Below are positions 27,637 to 36,104 of a DNA stretch of 64,000 nucleotides, one piece after another. The position numbers and the translations under genes were made by a program. The stretch covers positions 99,214 through 163,213 of the forward strand of contig CAKPCH010000002.1 in the NCBI GenBank assembly GCA_934141535.1, given 5' to 3'. The stretch comes from an uncultured Bacilli bacterium (GTDB taxonomy: Bacteria > Bacillota_I > Bacilli_A > RF39 > UBA660). The notes beneath the pieces were generated by a model that saw nothing but the letters and a program-made list of their open reading frames with translations, had not been told where the DNA came from and did not search any database. Numbering within the stretch: position 1 is the first letter of the stretch; the number at the start of each line of letters is the position of its first letter.

Positions 27637-28014
27637 ATGAATGATATAGAAGATAGATTAAAAAAAATAGATATTGAAAACTACATATGGGTAATATATA
27701 TAGGTATAATAATATTAAGTTGGTACGCTAACAGTAAAGAAAAGAAATACTTAATATATAACGATCTTAAAAGTAGAAAAGAATATCAAAACTTAATGAT
27801 ATTTATTTTTACAATTTTATTAATAGTTTATTATTATTTTACAAAAGATAGTTATAATGATATTAAAGGACTTAGTGAAGAAGACAGTATAAAAAAGAAA
27901 AATTTAACATATATATCATTCATAGGATCATTATTAATATTGATAAGTGGAATACTATTTCTTTTTATAGCAATTGTAGATGATAATATTGATACTGAAA
28001 TAGCATTTAATTAA
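27637..28014 (+). CDS. Small membrane protein, unknown
   Basis: 125 aa with three TM segments (YIWVIYIGIIILSW; NLMIFIFTILLIVYYYF; YISFIGSLLILISGILFLFIAI) and charged loops. There is no ribosome site. A TATAAT box lies at 27626-27631, only five bases before the ATG, so either the mRNA is leaderless or the true start is internal. No family is recognised. Confidence 0.5.
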   Translation: MNDIEDRLKKIDIENYIWVIYIGIIILSWYANSKEKKYLIYNDLKSRKEYQNLMIFIFTILLIVYYYFTKDSYNDIKGLSEEDSIKKKNLTYISFIGSLLILISGILFLFIAIVDDNIDTEIAFN

Positions 28015-28015
28015 T

Positions 28016-28044
28016 TTTACTTTTTATTAGATATGTGCTATAAT
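28016..28044 (+). promoter_or_regulatory. Promoter of the Cys-rich protein gene
   Basis: TTTACT (28016-28021), 17-base spacer ending TGTGC, TATAAT (28039-28044). Confidence 0.6.
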
Positions 28045-28067
28045 ACGAACTACTTAAGGAGGTTTTT

Positions 28068-28673
28068 ATGGCTTACTGTAGCGAATGTACTTATTTAAAT
28101 TTAAATGATCCAGATTCATATGGAAGATTTTGGTGTGAAAAATGTTTGGAGCGTCATGCTGCAAATGAGTTTGAATGTTATAGATATTGTAAAGCTTATA
28201 GTAGAAGTGATAGTGTAAGTAAAAGTGCTTATAATTATTCAATAGAACATTCTAAAGAACCTGGATGTTATTTAACTACTATGCTTTGTAGCATATTAAA
28301 GATGGAAGATAAAAACTACTTTTTACAAACTATGAGATATTTTAGAAATAACGTATTACAAAAAGATGATAAATATAAACCATTACTTGTAGAATATGAT
28401 ATTATAGGTCCTTATATAGCACACGGTTTAAGTAATGACCCTTTAAAATATCAAATAGCAGCCACTACTTTTTACAAATATATTAAACCTATTACAAATT
28501 ACATCAAAGAAGAAAATAATGAATGTGCTGTTAACAAATATGTTGAAATGACAAATATGTTAAGAAATATTTATATTAATAAAGATATGAATATTGAACA
28601 AAGTTTAATAGCAAATGCTGATATTAAAGAATCAGGACACGGTATTTATAAAACAAAAAAACTTCATGTTTAA
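28068..28673 (+). CDS. Cys-rich protein with CFI-box-like segment
   Basis: 201 aa, cytosolic. The N-terminus has CxxC-type pairs (YCSECTYL, WCEKCLERH, CYRYCKAY) that could bind zinc. Residues about 66-100 (GCYLTTMLC followed by FLQTMRYFRNNVL) resemble the CFI-box pattern C[FY][IL]TTA...LR.FRD..L seen in several small bacterial proteins. Strong AAGGAGGTTTTT ribosome site and own promoter. Function is unknown. Confidence 0.7.
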   Translation: MAYCSECTYLNLNDPDSYGRFWCEKCLERHAANEFECYRYCKAYSRSDSVSKSAYNYSIEHSKEPGCYLTTMLCSILKMEDKNYFLQTMRYFRNNVLQKDDKYKPLLVEYDIIGPYIAHGLSNDPLKYQIAATTFYKYIKPITNYIKEENNECAVNKYVEMTNMLRNIYINKDMNIEQSLIANADIKESGHGIYKTKKLHV

Positions 28674-28687
28674 TTGAAGTTTTTTTA
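28656..28687. terminator. Bidirectional terminator between the Cys-rich gene and uppP
   Basis: AACTTCA, 8-base loop, TGAAGTT with A-run before and T-run after. It serves the plus-strand gene and the convergent uppP. Confidence 0.8.
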
Positions 28688-28694
28688 TTATTTA

Positions 28695-29507
28695 TTATAA
28701 AAATATTATTACAAGTAAACCTACAATAAGGCAATATAATGAAAAATATATTAATTTTCCTTCTTTTACCATTTTTCTAAACCATTTAGTTCCAATATAT
28801 GTAAATATAAATGCTACTATAGTACTAATTAAATATAACATAACAGTATTAATATCTAAATTAGCACTTATTAAATCTTTAAATCCTAATAAAGTAGTAG
28901 CTATACTAATTGGAATATATAACATAAATGAAAAATTAAATGCAGTTTCTCTTTTTAATCCTCTAAACATTCCACCTATCATAGTAGAACCACTTCTACT
29001 TATTCCAGGAACAAGTGCTACCACTTGAAATAAACCAACAGTTAAAGCATCTTTTAAAGTAATATCTTTTTTATCTTTTTTTCCTTTAAAATTTCTTATT
29101 AAAAATAAGAAGATTCCAGTAATTAGTAATGTAACACCTACAAATTTAACATTTTTTTCTAAAGCATCAAAGAAACCTAGTTTAGTTACAACAAGTCCCA
29201 TAATTCCTGCTGGTATTGTAGCAAGCACAATATACCAACAATACTTATAGTTAGAATAGTCTTTTTTATCTTTATTCTTCAAATACCCAAAAAATGATTT
29301 AAATAAATCTATTAATTCATTTTTAAATATTAAACAAATAGCTATAAAACTACCAAAATTAGTAAGTGTTGCAAGTATTCCATAATCTATTTTATCCATT
29401 CCACCTATTAATTTTTGAAAAATAAGTAAATGTCCACTAGATGAAACTGGTATTGGTTCAGTTATACCTTGTACAAATCCTAAGAATATATATTTTAATA
29501 AATCCAT
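28695..29507 (-). CDS. uppP: Undecaprenyl-diphosphatase (BacA/UppP)
   Basis: 270 aa polytopic membrane protein. Signature motifs GFVQGITEPIPVSSSGHL and VPGISRSGSTMIGG are intact. The enzyme dephosphorylates undecaprenyl pyrophosphate so the lipid carrier can be reused in wall synthesis; it also gives bacitracin tolerance. Start behind AGGTGATAATTT. A cell wall lifestyle is implied, unlike true Mollicutes. Confidence 0.95.
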   Translation of the reverse strand: MDLLKYIFLGFVQGITEPIPVSSSGHLLIFQKLIGGMDKIDYGILATLTNFGSFIAICLIFKNELIDLFKSFFGYLKNKDKKDYSNYKYCWYIVLATIPAGIMGLVVTKLGFFDALEKNVKFVGVTLLITGIFLFLIRNFKGKKDKKDITLKDALTVGLFQVVALVPGISRSGSTMIGGMFRGLKRETAFNFSFMLYIPISIATTLLGFKDLISANLDINTVMLYLISTIVAFIFTYIGTKWFRKMVKEGKLIYFSLYCLIVGLLVIIFL

Positions 29508-29597
29508 AAATTATCACCTATCTAATTATATAATAATTTTAAAAAATAATAAATAAAAAAAATAAAATCTAATAAAATTTATTAGGGTGTCTTGACA

Positions 29598-29816
29598 ATG
29601 TTATTTAGAATATTTTTATTTTTAATTGGTTTTGGTCTTACTACAATTGGTTTTGTATATATAATAAGTTATTTAAATTTACTTAGTATAGGGTATAATT
29701 TTCTTGAATATGTAAATTTTATTATTAGAAGATTTGAGTGTTTAAATGCACCTCTAGGAATCATTATAATGATTATATCTATTTATATAGGAGGAAAATA
29801 TGAACTATGTATATGA
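29598..29816 (+). CDS. Small membrane protein, unknown
   Basis: About 72 aa. ATG 29598 is preferred over TTG 29592 since AGGGTG lies nine bases upstream of it. Two TM segments (FRIFLFLIGFGLTTIGFVYII and PLGIIIMIISIYIGG). It overlaps the next gene by 17 bases, whose ribosome site AGGAGG is inside it, so the pair is coupled. Confidence 0.55.
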   Translation: MLFRIFLFLIGFGLTTIGFVYIISYLNLLSIGYNFLEYVNFIIRRFECLNAPLGIIIMIISIYIGGKYELCI

Positions 29817-30417
29817 TATTTATTTAAATTTAAATAATGTTTTATATGATTTTTTTGACTGGGATAAAAATGATAAACTTATACACATAAAAAAAATACC
29901 GATATTTAAAATAAGTGAAGAAAGTTTTAAAAAATTAATAAATAACACTATTGTATTAGATGAAGATAGCATAAAAAATATAGAATATAAAACTGAACTT
30001 TGGAATGTAAATGACAAAATAATGTATAGTTGTATATTTTGTGATAGTAATAATGCTGTAGGTATAGAATTCGATAGTGATGGTAAGAGTATTAAAAAAT
30101 CATCTTTATATATTGATGAAGAACTTGACATAATTGAGATGTCGGAGGCTTTAAAATTTAGTAATATTAACTTTAAAATTTTAAGTAAATCAAATACTCT
30201 TTTAAAAACTAGAAAAGAAATAAGAGAAGAAAAATTTATATCAAGAGAACTAAAAATTAGTGATAATAGCAGATTAAACTATATATATTTTGAATGTTTT
30301 GGAAAAAAAGAAAAAGATAAAAATGTCATAATTAAGAATTTAAAAACTATTAAAGCTAAAAAAAATTTATATGATATATTAAAATTAACTTCTAAAGCAA
30401 ACAATAAAATGTTATAA
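29800..30417 (+). CDS. Hypothetical cytosolic protein
   Basis: 205 aa. ATAGGAGGAAAAT precedes the ATG. Mixed alpha/beta pattern, no TM, no catalytic motif seen. The N-terminal YDIYLNLNNVLYDFFDWDKNDKL region suggests a conserved but uncharacterised Bacilli family. It is followed after 18 bases by the rRNA methyltransferase gene, so likely one operon. Confidence 0.65.
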   Translation: MNYVYDIYLNLNNVLYDFFDWDKNDKLIHIKKIPIFKISEESFKKLINNTIVLDEDSIKNIEYKTELWNVNDKIMYSCIFCDSNNAVGIEFDSDGKSIKKSSLYIDEELDIIEMSEALKFSNINFKILSKSNTLLKTRKEIREEKFISRELKISDNSRLNYIYFECFGKKEKDKNVIIKNLKTIKAKKNLYDILKLTSKANNKML

Positions 30418-30435
30418 TGTTTTTGGTGAAGTCAA

Positions 30436-31641
30436 ATGATACAAGTTACTGATTTAGATCACAATGGAAGAGGAATTGCTAGACTAGATAATAAAATCGT
30501 ATTTATCAAAGATGCATTACCAGGAGAAGTTGTCGATATCAAAATCATAAAAAATAAAAAAAATTATATAGAGGCAAGTGTTAATAAATATATAAAAATG
30601 AGCGAACTAAGAATAAAAAGCAAATGTCCTTATTATAACGATTGTGGTGGGTGCAACTTATTGCAGTTAGATTATGAAAATCAACTTAAATTTAAAAAAG
30701 ATAAAATCAAAAACATATTAGATAAATATTTAGATAAGAACATAAAAATAAATGAAATTGTCAAAAGCGATAATGAATTTAATTATAGAAATAAAGTAAC
30801 TTTTCATATAAAAAATAAAAAATTGGGATTTTATCATGACAATACAAATGATATTGTAGAAATTAAAAATTGCCTTTTAGCGCACCCTCTTATTAATAAT
30901 TCTATTAAATATTTAAATATGCTTGATTTAAATAATGTGGAAAAAATAATATGTAGGGCTAATAATAACAAATTAATGATAATAATACATTCAAAAATAA
31001 AAGATATCAACATAGATTGTCTAAAGGAAGTGGCACACTCTTTATATACAGTTGTTAATGGTGTGTATAACTTTGCATATGGTGAAAAAAATTTAATAGA
31101 ATGTGTTGATAACTATAAATTTATAATCTCACCTGATTCATTTTTTCAAATAAATTTAAATGTGTGTGCAAAACTTTATAATAAAATTAAGGAATATGTT
31201 GATAAAAATAAAAATAAAAATATATTAGATCTATATTGTGGTACTGGAACTATTGGAATAATAGTAAGTGATGATAATAACGTATTTGGTATTGAAGTAA
31301 ATAAAAGTGCTATTGATGATGCTAACATAAACAAAGAAATAAATAATATTAAAAATATTAAATTTCTTTGTGGAAAAAGTGAAGAATGCATAAAAAAGAT
31401 AAATTTTAAACCAGATATTATAATAGTAGATCCACCAAGAGCAGGACTTGATAAAAAAGCGATAACAGATATTAAAAATTTAAAACCTAAAAAAATTATA
31501 TATGTATCATGTGATGCCATGACTTTGGTAAGAGATTTAAATCTTTTAAAAGAAGATTATAACATTGTTGAAATTACACCATTTGATATGTTTCCAAATA
31601 CAAGTCATTTAGAAAATCTTTGTCTTTTAACTCTAAAATAA
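30436..31641 (+). CDS. rlmD: 23S rRNA (uracil-5-)-methyltransferase, RlmD/RumA family
   Basis: 401 aa. N-terminal TRAM-like domain (DLDHNGRGIARLDNKIVFI). Fe-S Cys cluster CPYYNDCGGCNLLQL. SAM-binding motif NILDLYCGTGTIGI, then VDPPRAGLD, and the catalytic Cys and base region YVSCDAMTLVRDL. The enzyme adds a methyl group to C5 of uracil in 23S rRNA. In Bacillus the homologue modifies two sites (RlmCD), so target number here is uncertain. Confidence 0.9.
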   Translation: MIQVTDLDHNGRGIARLDNKIVFIKDALPGEVVDIKIIKNKKNYIEASVNKYIKMSELRIKSKCPYYNDCGGCNLLQLDYENQLKFKKDKIKNILDKYLDKNIKINEIVKSDNEFNYRNKVTFHIKNKKLGFYHDNTNDIVEIKNCLLAHPLINNSIKYLNMLDLNNVEKIICRANNNKLMIIIHSKIKDINIDCLKEVAHSLYTVVNGVYNFAYGEKNLIECVDNYKFIISPDSFFQINLNVCAKLYNKIKEYVDKNKNKNILDLYCGTGTIGIIVSDDNNVFGIEVNKSAIDDANINKEINNIKNIKFLCGKSEECIKKINFKPDIIIVDPPRAGLDKKAITDIKNLKPKKIIYVSCDAMTLVRDLNLLKEDYNIVEITPFDMFPNTSHLENLCLLTLK

Positions 31642-31669
31642 TATGTAAAATAATGTATAATTTATTAAA

Positions 31670-31695
31670 AAAACTACAAATAAGTAGTTTTTTCT
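31670..31695 (+). terminator. Terminator after the rRNA methyltransferase
   Basis: AAAACTAC, 6-base loop AAATAA, GTAGTTTT, then T-rich sequence. Confidence 0.78.
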
Positions 31696-31752
31696 ATATT
31701 TTTTTTAAATAAAGCTTGTTATAATTTAGTTGAATTATCATAGGAGGATTTT

Positions 31753-32541
31753 ATGGTATATAGTTTTAATGAATATAAAAGAGTATTTGATACACCTGCA
31801 AAGTCTCAACAAGAAAAAGTAATAGTTGAAAAAATTATGAAATTATTAAATAATAATAAATATGATAATCTAGATGAGTTTATAGCTAAAAATAATAATT
31901 ATCAAGATTTTCTTAAGAAAAATAAAATGGACTATGTTGTTAAACACTTTGGTAATACATTAGGTGAAGAAGATTATAATAAGATATTAAGTAGTTTAAA
32001 AAGTCTTACTATTGAAAAAAATAGTTTTGCAAAAGAAAATATTAAAACTACTACCATAGATGATAGACAATTTAATTCATATAAAGGAGAGAATAAAACA
32101 TATTTCATTGATAATTCTATAACAGATAAAAAAATAGAAAATCAAATGAAAGATATGCAACCAACACAAGAAAGTTTTCAAACTAATGATGCAAAGAAAA
32201 ATACTGAAAATATGTTTAAAGAACTTGAAAGCAATAAAAAAGAAGGACTTGATTTACACTTCCTAAATGAAATAAATAGAGATTTATTAAATAAAGATGA
32301 ATTTGATATATATAGATGTGCTGTAAATTATCAAGTTGATAATAATGTTTTAGTAAGATTAGATATTAAAAAAGGTGTTATGGTTGATGAGGATGATAAC
32401 ATTATAAAAGTAGAAAATATAGATGGAAAATATGTTATTAAAAATGAAAATACCGATACGAAGGAAAAAACTGATACAAAAGATAAAGTTATGACACTTA
32501 AAATAAATCCTAATACGATTTATAGTAATATAGCTTCTTAA
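31753..32541 (+). CDS. Hypothetical charged protein
   Basis: 262 aa without TM or signal. Mostly Lys, Asp, Glu and Asn with helical pattern; the C-terminal third (IYRCAVNYQVDNNVLVRLDIKKGVM) is more ordered. AGGAGG ribosome site; TGTTATAAT extended -10 at 31720-31725. Thirteen bases separate it from a tail-anchored protein gene. No family is recognised. Confidence 0.6.
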   Translation: MVYSFNEYKRVFDTPAKSQQEKVIVEKIMKLLNNNKYDNLDEFIAKNNNYQDFLKKNKMDYVVKHFGNTLGEEDYNKILSSLKSLTIEKNSFAKENIKTTTIDDRQFNSYKGENKTYFIDNSITDKKIENQMKDMQPTQESFQTNDAKKNTENMFKELESNKKEGLDLHFLNEINRDLLNKDEFDIYRCAVNYQVDNNVLVRLDIKKGVMVDEDDNIIKVENIDGKYVIKNENTDTKEKTDTKDKVMTLKINPNTIYSNIAS

Positions 32542-32554
32542 AGGAGGAGAATGT

Positions 32555-33034
32555 ATGAATAATAATATGAATTTTGACCCACTAACTGGGCAACCATTAA
32601 ATAACAATAACACATTGAATAATGGAAATATTAATCAAAATCAAAACATAGCTATGCCTAATCAATATGCACAAACACAAAATACTAATGTGCAAGCACA
32701 GGTTCAAAACACTAATATACAGCCACAACAACCAACTATAAATCAAAATATAGAATTACAAAATTTAAATCAAGCGCAATATAATCCTGTGCCACCAGTA
32801 CCAACTGTTGAAGATAATAATATAAACAACTTAGAAAACATTCAAAATTCATTAAATTCTATACCTACTGTTGATCAAAGTAGAACAGAATTTATGAATA
32901 ATACACAAACTATGAATGAAACTAAGAAAGAAGAAAAAAAATCTGGTATAAATTATGGATTTGTTATTGCACTATTTATTATTGTTTTAGTAGCTATAAT
33001 ATTCTTATTTCCATTATTAATGAAATACATTTAA
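32555..33034 (+). CDS. Asn/Gln-rich tail-anchored membrane protein
   Basis: 159 aa. Residues 1-125 are low-complexity Asn, Gln, Pro and Thr; the C-terminus is a single TM (YGFVIALFIIVLVAIIFLFPLL) with a short end, a tail-anchored layout leaving the Asn/Gln-rich part cytosolic. AAAGGAGGAGAATGT precedes the ATG. Unknown function, probably cotranscribed with the preceding gene. Confidence 0.6.
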   Translation: MNNNMNFDPLTGQPLNNNNTLNNGNINQNQNIAMPNQYAQTQNTNVQAQVQNTNIQPQQPTINQNIELQNLNQAQYNPVPPVPTVEDNNINNLENIQNSLNSIPTVDQSRTEFMNNTQTMNETKKEEKKSGINYGFVIALFIIVLVAIIFLFPLLMKYI

Positions 33035-33066
33035 AAATCTTTAGAAATAGATCTAAAGATTTTTTT
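33033..33066. terminator. Bidirectional terminator
   Basis: 13-bp perfect stem AAAAATCTTTAGA / TCTAAAGATTTTT with a 6-base loop, T-run on both strands. It serves the plus-strand gene and the convergent amidase 3' part. Confidence 0.88.
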
Positions 33067-33997
33067 TATTTTACTCTAATTATTTGTCCTATACTTAACA
33101 ACGTACTTGTTAAGTTATTTAATCTCTTTAATTCATCCACCGTTGTATTATATTTTCGAGCTATGCTATATAGACTATCACCACTTTTTACTGTATAGGT
33201 TTGGGAACTAGTATCAGTTGCTGTTGGAACTTTTAACACCTGACCTATTGATAAAGATGTACTTGTTAGATTGTTTAATCTTCTTAATTCATCTACTGTT
33301 GTATTATATCTTCTAGCTATACTATATAGACTGTCGCCACTCTTTACTGTATAAGTATTAGAAACTTGCTCTTTTGTTGGTATTTCTAATGTTTGACCTA
33401 TTGATAATGATGTGTTTGTTAAATTATTTAATTTCATAATTTCGCTTACCGTAGTATCAAATTCTCTAGCTATACTGTATAAACTATCTCCACTTTTTAC
33501 TGTGTAAACGTTTTCTTTAGTTGGTGTTTCTTCTTTTGTTGGTATTTTTAATACTTGACCAATACTTAATTTTGAACTTGTAAGACCGTTTGTTGTTTTT
33601 ATATCTGATACAGTAGTATTAAACTTTTTAGCTATACTCCATAAGCTATCGCCACTTTTTACTGTGTAATAGTTGGCACCAGTAACAGGTATATAAGTTA
33701 AATTTAAATACTCTATGATTGCTCTAACTACTGCTTCTGCATAGTTTTTCCAATTTGTTTTTAATTGTTCTACATCATCACCTGTACTATCCAGGAAACC
33801 GTATTCTACAGTAATTGCCTCTGTGTTACCAGTATTTCTTTGTATAAAGTAGTAATCCTTTGAAGTATCACTTGGTAGTCTTCTTTGATAGGCTTTTCTT
33901 ATATTTTGTCCTTCATTTTCTAACTCTTGTAAGACAAGATTAGCTAATGTAGATTTATTTCTAAGAGCATAAATAACTTCAGCACCATCACCACCTC
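33066..33997 (-). pseudogene. 3' part of N-acetylmuramoyl-L-alanine amidase with four LysM repeats, split by element insertion
   Basis: A continuous minus-strand frame from 33997 to the stop at 33066. It begins GGDGAEVIYALRNK, the C-terminal half of an Amidase_3 domain (QRNTGNTEAITVEYGFLDS carries the late catalytic Glu region), then four LysM modules, each starting YTVKSGDSL.SIA and ending SIGQ...(I/V)(P/K). The N-terminal half with the zinc-binding DAGHGG lies 14.5 kb away at 48541-48800. Together they would form one amidase-LysM wall hydrolase. An internal ATG at 33437 could yield a protein of about 2.5 LysM repeats only. LysM binds GlcNAc in peptidoglycan. Confidence 0.9.
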
Positions 33998-34018
33998 GAG
34001 AAGAAAAATATGTGATTA
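33994..34018. other. Left attachment site (attL) core and arm
   Basis: Host side CACCA, core CCTC, element side GAGAAGAAAAA, then TATGTGATTA. The arm is the inverted copy of the right-end arm at a near-equal distance from the core. Confidence 0.75.
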
Positions 34019-34050
34019 GGCAATTAATTTTTTCTTCATTTTACTAATAT

Positions 34051-35676
34051 TTATGTTATTTCATCATAATTAGTTTTTATATCATCTAGCACCTTAAATC
34101 TATATTGAATTTCTATATTTCTATCTTTATCAATGTAAATATTTCTTACCAATGTTTTTATAAGTTCTCTATTAGGTTTATCTAAGTTTAAAAGTGATTT
34201 AATTTGCTCTTCATATTTTGCTATTTCCTTGAAATCTTCTTTAAATTTATTTTCTTCATTATCTATTTCATTAATTCTATAGTTTAAAGTTGATATTCTT
34301 TTTTCAACTTGTTCAGACATTCTTATATAAGAATTTTCAGTAATTATTCCTTTAAACTTATCATCATATAAAGCATCAGACTTTCTTTTTAATTCATCTA
34401 TTTCTTGTAATAGTTGTATCTTTTCATTTTGTTTATCACATTTATCTTGTTTTCTATTTTGTAATACTTTTAATGATAATTCTTTTATATTTAAAGTATC
34501 TAAATATCTTTGACAAGTATTCTTTATGACAGTCATTATTTTATCTTCTAATTTATCATAAGGAAAAAAATGAGGATAACACAAATGTCTTCTAGGATCT
34601 CTAGCATATTTATTGCAATTAACACTCCAATACTTTCCATCTTTGTAGTTTTTATTTTTTCTATATAAGACACTTAAAGAGTTACCACATTCCTTGCATA
34701 CGAGTAAATTTTCTAATAATCTTTTTTCTCTATTACAATGGGTAGCTCTTACTCTAGCAGGTGCATTTTGTATTGCTTCAAAGATAGTTTTACTAACAAG
34801 AGGTTCATGAGTATTTTCAACAATTATCCAAAATTCCTTTTCTAACGAAACTTTTTTCTGTGATTTATAACTTAATTTAGTTTGGACATTTTGTACCATA
34901 TCTCCTGTATACATCCTATTTTTTAATATTTTATTTACTGAAGATATAGTCCACTGATTACATTTTTGTCTAACTGATAACTTTGTTCCTTTATAAGCGC
35001 TTGGACATTTTATATTGTTATCATTTAAGTATGAAACAATATCACTAATACCTGTACCTGAATATGCCATATTAAATATCTTTTTAACAACAGGAGCAAC
35101 TTCTGGATTAGGTATTAAATGCCCTTTATCAAGTGGGTCTCTCATATAACCATAACATGGTTTACTTCCGATAAATTTGCCCTGCTCTTTTTTATTTCTT
35201 AATATTGAGCGAATTTTCTTTGAAGTATCTTTACTAGTCATATCATTAAATAAAGCTTTAAATGGTGCTATATCATTATTAGCACATTCTAAAAAGGTAT
35301 CAACTTGATCTAATATAGATATATATCTAATTTTCTTCTGTGGAAAATATTGTTCTACATAATAACCACATTTTATATAATCTCTACCTAATCTTGATAA
35401 ATCTTTCGTGATTACACAATTGATTCGACCACTTTCAATATCTTTTAATAATCTTTGAAATGAAGGCCTATCAAAATTTGTTCCAGTATATCCATCATCA
35501 ACATATTCATCAATAAATGTAAAACCGTTTTCTCTTACATAATCCATTAATAGATGTCTTTGATTAATAACACTCTCACTATCTGACTCATAAGATTTAT
35601 CTTCATCACTTTCTGATAATCTAATATAAATTCCAACTCTATAAAAACTTGGTGCTTGTATTATATTGTTATACAC
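34051..35676 (-). CDS. Large serine recombinase (integrase of the element)
   Basis: 541 aa, GTG start at 35676 behind AAGGAGTAATAA. N-terminal resolvase domain with catalytic Ser21 in VGIYIRLSESD and RPSFQRLL, then ITKDLSRLGRD. A recombinase domain follows (KPCYGYMRDPL, ILKNRMYTGDMVQ), then a zinc ribbon (LLVCKECGN ... WSVNCNKY) and a C-terminal coiled coil (about 385-470). Such enzymes join attP and attB at a short core without replication. The gene ends 33 bases from the attL arm, so it is the element's own integrase. Confidence 0.95.
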   Translation of the reverse strand: MYNNIIQAPSFYRVGIYIRLSESDEDKSYESDSESVINQRHLLMDYVRENGFTFIDEYVDDGYTGTNFDRPSFQRLLKDIESGRINCVITKDLSRLGRDYIKCGYYVEQYFPQKKIRYISILDQVDTFLECANNDIAPFKALFNDMTSKDTSKKIRSILRNKKEQGKFIGSKPCYGYMRDPLDKGHLIPNPEVAPVVKKIFNMAYSGTGISDIVSYLNDNNIKCPSAYKGTKLSVRQKCNQWTISSVNKILKNRMYTGDMVQNVQTKLSYKSQKKVSLEKEFWIIVENTHEPLVSKTIFEAIQNAPARVRATHCNREKRLLENLLVCKECGNSLSVLYRKNKNYKDGKYWSVNCNKYARDPRRHLCYPHFFPYDKLEDKIMTVIKNTCQRYLDTLNIKELSLKVLQNRKQDKCDKQNEKIQLLQEIDELKRKSDALYDDKFKGIITENSYIRMSEQVEKRISTLNYRINEIDNEENKFKEDFKEIAKYEEQIKSLLNLDKPNRELIKTLVRNIYIDKDRNIEIQYRFKVLDDIKTNYDEIT

Positions 35677-35735
35677 TTATTACTCCTTCCAATGTGTATA
35701 ACTTTGAATAAGCAATATAATTATACCACAATCCT

Positions 35736-35828
35736 TTATTGCTTACTATTTTCTAACATTAATTTTAAGTACTCCTCTATTAAATCATCCAAGTTTTTAT
35801 CTTTATCGAAAATTTCAGTTATATTCAC
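35736..35828 (-). CDS. 30-aa small ORF upstream of the recombinase
   Basis: GTG start at 35828 behind AGAGAGGTGTATATA. Product NITEIFDKDKNLDDLIEEYLKLM... ends LENSKQ, an acidic amphipathic helix. It lies 60 bases before the recombinase start. Small helical ORFs often sit here in serine-recombinase elements; a role in control or excision direction is only a guess. Confidence 0.45.
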   Translation of the reverse strand: MNITEIFDKDKNLDDLIEEYLKLMLENSKQ

Positions 35829-35903
35829 TATATACACCTCTCTTTTAATTTTATGAAATATGACAAACTATAAGACTTCATATTAAAATTATTAAAGCAC
35901 AAA

Positions 35904-35935
35904 AAAATTAGTTATATTTCAAACTAATTATAAGA
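35904..35935 (-). terminator. Terminator-like hairpin downstream of the HipA-like gene
   Basis: Minus strand TTAGTT, 8-base loop region, AACTAA followed by seven T. Confidence 0.55.
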
Positions 35936-35975
35936 ATAATTATATAAATTTTTTGCCTCCTTCCCTCCAACAAAA

Positions 35976-36036
35976 AAGTTGCAAGAAAAAAAGAGAATTT
36001 TCTTCTCTCTATAATCTTTGCAACTTTCCTATATTA
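35976..36036 (-). terminator. Long nested hairpin after the HipA-like gene
   Basis: Minus strand AAAGTTGCAA ... TTGCAACTTTTTTG encloses an inner AGAGAA/TTCTCT stem. A T-run follows directly, as in a terminator. Downstream on the same strand lies a purine block GGAGGGAAGGAGG with no start codon after it. The rest of 35829-36104 shows no gene. Confidence 0.55.
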
Positions 36037-36104
36037 CCATATTAGCACATTTAAAGGTGCAAGTAAAGTGCAATTCAACGATTACCACAGAATCAAAACT
36101 AAGT

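Noticed and set aside
33066..33437. A stand-alone LysM protein starting at ATG 33437
   Set aside because: The frame continues upstream through two further LysM repeats (one partly) and the amidase half to 33997, so it is the tail of a larger split gene.
33100..33690. Repeated segments resembling a CRISPR array
   Set aside because: The repeats are LysM coding units of about 130-165 bases with no constant short repeat and spacer pattern.
35656..35856. Plus-strand 66-aa ORF
   Set aside because: It is antisense to the 30-aa ORF and the recombinase start and lacks a ribosome site.
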